DNA from: an uncultured Lachnospiraceae bacterium
GTDB lineage: Bacteria; Bacillota; Clostridia; Lachnospirales; Lachnospiraceae
DNA length: 53,180 bases
Assembly (NCBI GenBank): GCA_944382125.1
Contig: CALWMV010000006.1
Coordinates: forward strand, 1-53,180
Direction: 5' to 3'
The notes beneath the pieces are model-generated. The model did no database searches. It saw only the letters and a program-made list of their open reading frames with translations, and was not told the origin of the DNA. The position numbers and the translations under genes were made by a program. Positions 50,502 through 53,180 of the stretch are shown here, piece by piece (the stretch's first letter is position 1; every line of letters begins with the position of its first letter).

Positions 50502-50639
50502 AAAAGCTCCTTTCCGGGTACAGACTCTTCGGATCCCGCTCCGGGATCCAGCCTTATCAATGTCAGCTGCGGTAAGCCTTATTATGATCAGTGGATCACT
50601 GCTGCCTGCCCTGCGCCGACCTTGGTCCAGCTGCTTCCC

Positions 50640-52694
50640 CTAATTTCTTTCAACCCAGGTTACGTTATGTTCATCCGTGGCCCAGTTTATATATATCTTT
50701 GCTGAATACGGCATCATCCTGCAGCGCAGCCAGCCGTTCTTTGAGCCTCTGTGATGATAGCCCACATTGTACTGGTTCTGATTCGTGGCCAGGACCCTGG
50801 TTATCGTCATGTCGTCCGTTATGCCAAGCTCCCATACCGGTATATCCACCTCCATGGAGCATTCGCCTGCATTGACCACTATAAGGGCAGCATGCCCCTT
50901 ATACATACGTCCGTAAGCTATCAGAGGTCCCTGCACGCAGAGCTCCTTCATGGAGCCATATCTGAATACGTCATTTTTATGTATGGATATCATGTATGTA
51001 TGGAAGTCCAGTACATGATGGTTCTCCCTTCCCCAGGGATAGGTCCTTCTGGAGTCAGGATCGGTCCAGCCGCAGACTCCTGCCTCGTCCCCGTAATATA
51101 TGGTGGGAGCTCCGGGCCAGGTCATCTGCATGGCCACGGCGGCACTAAAAAGCCCGAAGTTGAGATTTTCTTCTGCTGCCGCAGCACCGTTTTTATCAAG
51201 CCTTCCAACCGTCTTATTGGTCCTTGTAAGAAAACGGGAATGGTCATGGTTGCTGAGCTCATTCATGGCCGAAAGTATGGAACCATGCTGCATATTGCAC
51301 CATTTGTACCTCATGGTGTCAAAGAAGCTCCGTCCGTCTCCGCAGAGCTCCGGCTTTTCCCAGTCGCTGTGCTTTTCCATGCCGGTAAGGTACCAGGTGA
51401 CCGGTTCCATGAAGGCATCATAGTTCATGACTGTATCCCATTCATCCCCCTTAAGCCAGGAGGAGGGATCTCCGTAATGCTCCGCAAATATCACGGCATC
51501 GGGATTGGCCTTCTTTACTGTCTTTCTGAATTCCTTCCAGAAGCTGTGATTGAATTTCTCACTGTGTCCAAGATCGGCGGCCACATCCAGTCTCCATCCG
51601 TCCGCATTGAAGGGAGGGCTGACCCATTTGGCTCCTATGCCGAGGATATAGTCCATGAGCTCCCCGGAGCCCTCATAGTTCAGCTTCGGGAGGGTGTCAT
51701 TCTTCCACCATTTCTCATAGCTTTTATTTTCCGGCCAGGCCTCAGGCCTGTCATCCTCGAAGCGGAAATAGTCATGATATATGCTGTCCCTTGTATGGAA
51801 AGCTCCAACCTCATACCCAGGCATATCCTTATATATGCCCTCGGCATCCATCATCTTGTTGAAGGAGCCGCAGTGATTGAAGACGCCGTCCACTATGACC
51901 CTTATCCCCGCCTCATGGCATTTCTTTACAAAAGAGGCAAAGTATTCATCCGAGGCCCGGAGATTTTCCTTTAAGGCTGAGCGGGTGCTGTAGTCACCGT
52001 CCCTCACTATGACCCCATAATGGGGATCTATGTGTCCGTAATCCTGACAGTCATACTTATGATTGGAAGGGCTTACAAAGAGGGGATTGAAATATATGGC
52101 TTCGATCCCGAGTTCCTTAAGGTACTCCAGCTTCTGTTCAACGCCCTGAAGGTCCCCTCCGTAGAACCTTCCCACATCGAGGGGCTCTATGCCGGCCTCC
52201 CAGTCCTTTATCTGAACAGAGCTGCTGTCCAGATAGCCGTATTCACCGGTGCGCACATCATTATCAAAGGACCCGTTATAGAACCTGTCCACGAATATCT
52301 GATACATCACGCAGCCCTTCATCCAGTCCGGGATATGGAATCCCGGAGTTATGCTGAAATAGAAGCGGCTTCCGACGGCTCCATCAGCCCCGAGCCTGGT
52401 ATAGAGGCACTTTTCCTCTCCTTTTGTGATCTCAAAATAATACTGTATCGGGCTGTCCTCCACAGTGATGCTTATCTCAAAACAATCAAACAGCTCATCA
52501 GAGGAGACCCGCCTCATCTCAAGCTCCTCGTCGCTGTCCTCTCCCACAGTTATGAACAGCACGCTGTCTATGTCATCTTTCAGGGTCCTGAACCTTATCC
52601 TTACGGTATCCCCGCTGTCACACTCCGAGGGGATAACATAGTCATCGGTCCCATCCGTAAATAATGCTCTTTTATTTATACTGCCTTCTGCCAT
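50640..52694 (-). CDS. GH13 alpha-amylase family glycosidase (neopullulanase/cyclomaltodextrinase type)
   Basis: A 684-residue cytoplasmic enzyme acting on alpha-1,4-glucans or cyclodextrins. An N-terminal beta-sandwich domain (about 1-130) resembles the CBM34 domain of neopullulanases. The TIM barrel shows region I VDGVFNHCG, region II GWRLDVAADLG with the nucleophile Asp, region III FAEHYGDP with the acid Glu, and region IV LSNHDHSRFL with the third acidic residue. A C-terminal beta domain ends at GWLRCRMMPYSAKIYINW. No signal peptide is present. Starch-derived oligosaccharides are the likely substrate; cleavage specificity cannot be read. Confidence 0.92.
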   Translation of the reverse strand: MAEGSINKRALFTDGTDDYVIPSECDSGDTVRIRFRTLKDDIDSVLFITVGEDSDEELEMRRVSSDELFDCFEISITVEDSPIQYYFEITKGEEKCLYTRLGADGAVGSRFYFSITPGFHIPDWMKGCVMYQIFVDRFYNGSFDNDVRTGEYGYLDSSSVQIKDWEAGIEPLDVGRFYGGDLQGVEQKLEYLKELGIEAIYFNPLFVSPSNHKYDCQDYGHIDPHYGVIVRDGDYSTRSALKENLRASDEYFASFVKKCHEAGIRVIVDGVFNHCGSFNKMMDAEGIYKDMPGYEVGAFHTRDSIYHDYFRFEDDRPEAWPENKSYEKWWKNDTLPKLNYEGSGELMDYILGIGAKWVSPPFNADGWRLDVAADLGHSEKFNHSFWKEFRKTVKKANPDAVIFAEHYGDPSSWLKGDEWDTVMNYDAFMEPVTWYLTGMEKHSDWEKPELCGDGRSFFDTMRYKWCNMQHGSILSAMNELSNHDHSRFLTRTNKTVGRLDKNGAAAAEENLNFGLFSAAVAMQMTWPGAPTIYYGDEAGVCGWTDPDSRRTYPWGRENHHVLDFHTYMISIHKNDVFRYGSMKELCVQGPLIAYGRMYKGHAALIVVNAGECSMEVDIPVWELGITDDMTITRVLATNQNQYNVGYHHRGSKNGWLRCRMMPYSAKIYINWATDEHNVTWVERN

Positions 52695-52725
52695 CTTGTC
52701 CTACCAGATCCATGCATTTTCATGT

Positions 52726-52790
52726 GCCTGAAAAACTGTCGTCTCGGACTGCCGCTTCTGCGATGTCCTTCGCCGGCAGTTTTATCAGGC
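52726..52790. repeat. Structured intergenic element, copy B
   Basis: A 65-bp inverted repeat: outer arms GCCTGAaAAACTG and CAGTTTtaTCAGGC, with inner GACTGCCGCTTCTGCGATGTCC. The core matches copy A at 24609-24669 (ACTGCyGCTTC..CGATGTCC) while the arms differ and still pair. It lies 32 bp before the GH13 start. No T-run follows on either strand. Confidence 0.65.
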
Positions 52791-52875
52791 ATTTTATCAG
52801 CTTTAATTATCTCGAAAACTTTTAAACAAATCGGCATTTCTAAAACTATGATCCTGGATCACCGCTATATATTAG

Positions 52876-53180
52876 TATACCATGTCCGTAAGGGAAGGAA
52901 GCGACGCCGCAGGCGGCATTTACTTCCCGGGGCTGGTATGAGCAATCTCCGATTGCGAATAGTATAACCGGCAGCTATGCTGCCGTAGGCTGCAATGCAG
53001 CCTTGTTCGCATTTGCGGACATTATACCGTGTCCGTAAGGGAAGGAAGCGGCGCCGCAGGCGGCATTTACTTCCCGGGACCGGTATGAGCAAGCTTTGCT
53101 TGTGAATAGTATAATCTCCGTCTTATGACGGAGAAAGCCGTACAGCGGCTTTAAATTTCGCTTTGCGAAATTTATTATAC
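52876..53180. repeat. Hairpin-rich repeat array, about 150-bp units, running off the right edge
   Basis: Two full units begin at TATAC at 52876 and 53023, and a third TATAC ends the window at 53176-53180, giving periods of 147 and 153 bp. Each unit has a conserved block of about 65 bp (GTCCGTAAGGGAAGGAAGCG, a GCCGC/CGGC hairpin, TTTACTTCCCGGG, GGTATGAGCAA), one variable hairpin, the spacer GAATAGTATAA, then three variable hairpins with 3-5 nt loops, for example CGGCAGC-TAT-GCTGCCG or AAATTTCGC-TTT-GCGAAATTT. Open frames through it are repetitive and not protein-like. No known element is recognised. Confidence 0.8.

Noticed and set aside
50531-50549. Perfect hairpin GGATCCCG-CTC-CGGGATCC between the glycosidase and nitroreductase genes as a terminator
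   Set aside because: No T-run follows on either strand, so it is at most a local hairpin.
52865-53092. A 75-codon minus-strand frame with an internal repeat (RLRRRFLPLRT twice)
   Set aside because: The peptide repeat is only a translation of the DNA repeat array; its unit length is not kept as a multiple of three between copies (147 and 153 happen to be, but the stems change freely) and there is no ribosome binding site.

Overview
This window looks like chromosomal DNA of an anaerobic Firmicute of the Lachnospiraceae type. The reasons are the housekeeping genes themselves, the gene order ireB-ruvX-DUF1292-(rnj)-mltG-like-trmR-trhP (close to yrzL-yrrK-yrzB-yrrL-yrrM-yrrO of Bacillus subtilis), pyruvate phosphate dikinase, a Firmicute-type Tad locus with DUF5702, frequent ATA and AGG codons, and strong AGGAGG-like ribosome binding sites. 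Almost every gene is on the minus strand. The exceptions are guaA and a small HPr-like gene. No tRNA, rRNA, CRISPR array, phage or transposase gene was seen.

Layout. 1-700: a terminator and two decayed permease halves. 772-2488: guaA with its own promoter and terminator. 2564-5531: a three-gene amino acid ABC transporter behind what reads as a lysine riboswitch with a promoter and an intrinsic terminator. 5583-6830: an amidohydrolase. 7060-9809: ppdK. 10029-24550: a long leftward cluster (ireB, ruvX, DUF1292, rnj, mltG-like, trmR, trhP, ydcF-like, M16C peptidase, era, recO, glyS, histidine kinase, response regulator) for RNA metabolism, translation, tRNA wobble modification and repair. 24728-26478: mtaB divergent from a Crh/HPr-like gene that lacks the phosphorylated histidine. 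26477-34557: thiI, a NifS-type desulfurase, glyA, rsmE, DUF1015, serA and serC, joining tRNA thiolation with serine/glycine synthesis. 34777-38641: nnrDE, prmA, a YbaK-type tRNA editing protein and a DNA glycosylase. 38691-49129: a Tad (type IVc pilus) locus with two prepilin peptidases, a Flp-like pilin, two TadE-like pseudopilins, DUF5702 and DUF6382 proteins, driven by a good promoter. 49212-52694: YitT-like, nitroreductase and a GH13 glycosidase.

How parts work together. In the Tad locus TadV and a second A24 peptidase would process pilin and pseudopilins; TadZ, TadA, TadB and TadC form the localisation and secretion motor. ThiI without a rhodanese domain is paired with its sulfur donor. 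serC, serA and glyA are three of the four steps from 3-phosphoglycerate to glycine (serB is not here). TrhP and TrmR would act in succession on uridine-34 of tRNA.

The most unusual parts are non-coding. At the right edge (52876-53180, running off the window) there is an array of about 150-bp units made almost entirely of short hairpins, in which block sequence is conserved but stem sequences change while pairing is kept. A second structured element occurs twice (24609-24669 and 52726-52790) with compensatory changes. Two unrelated tandem repeats are also present: 13-bp periodicity across the era/recO junction and four 30-bp units with CAGATATCTG palindromes between tadV and tadZ.
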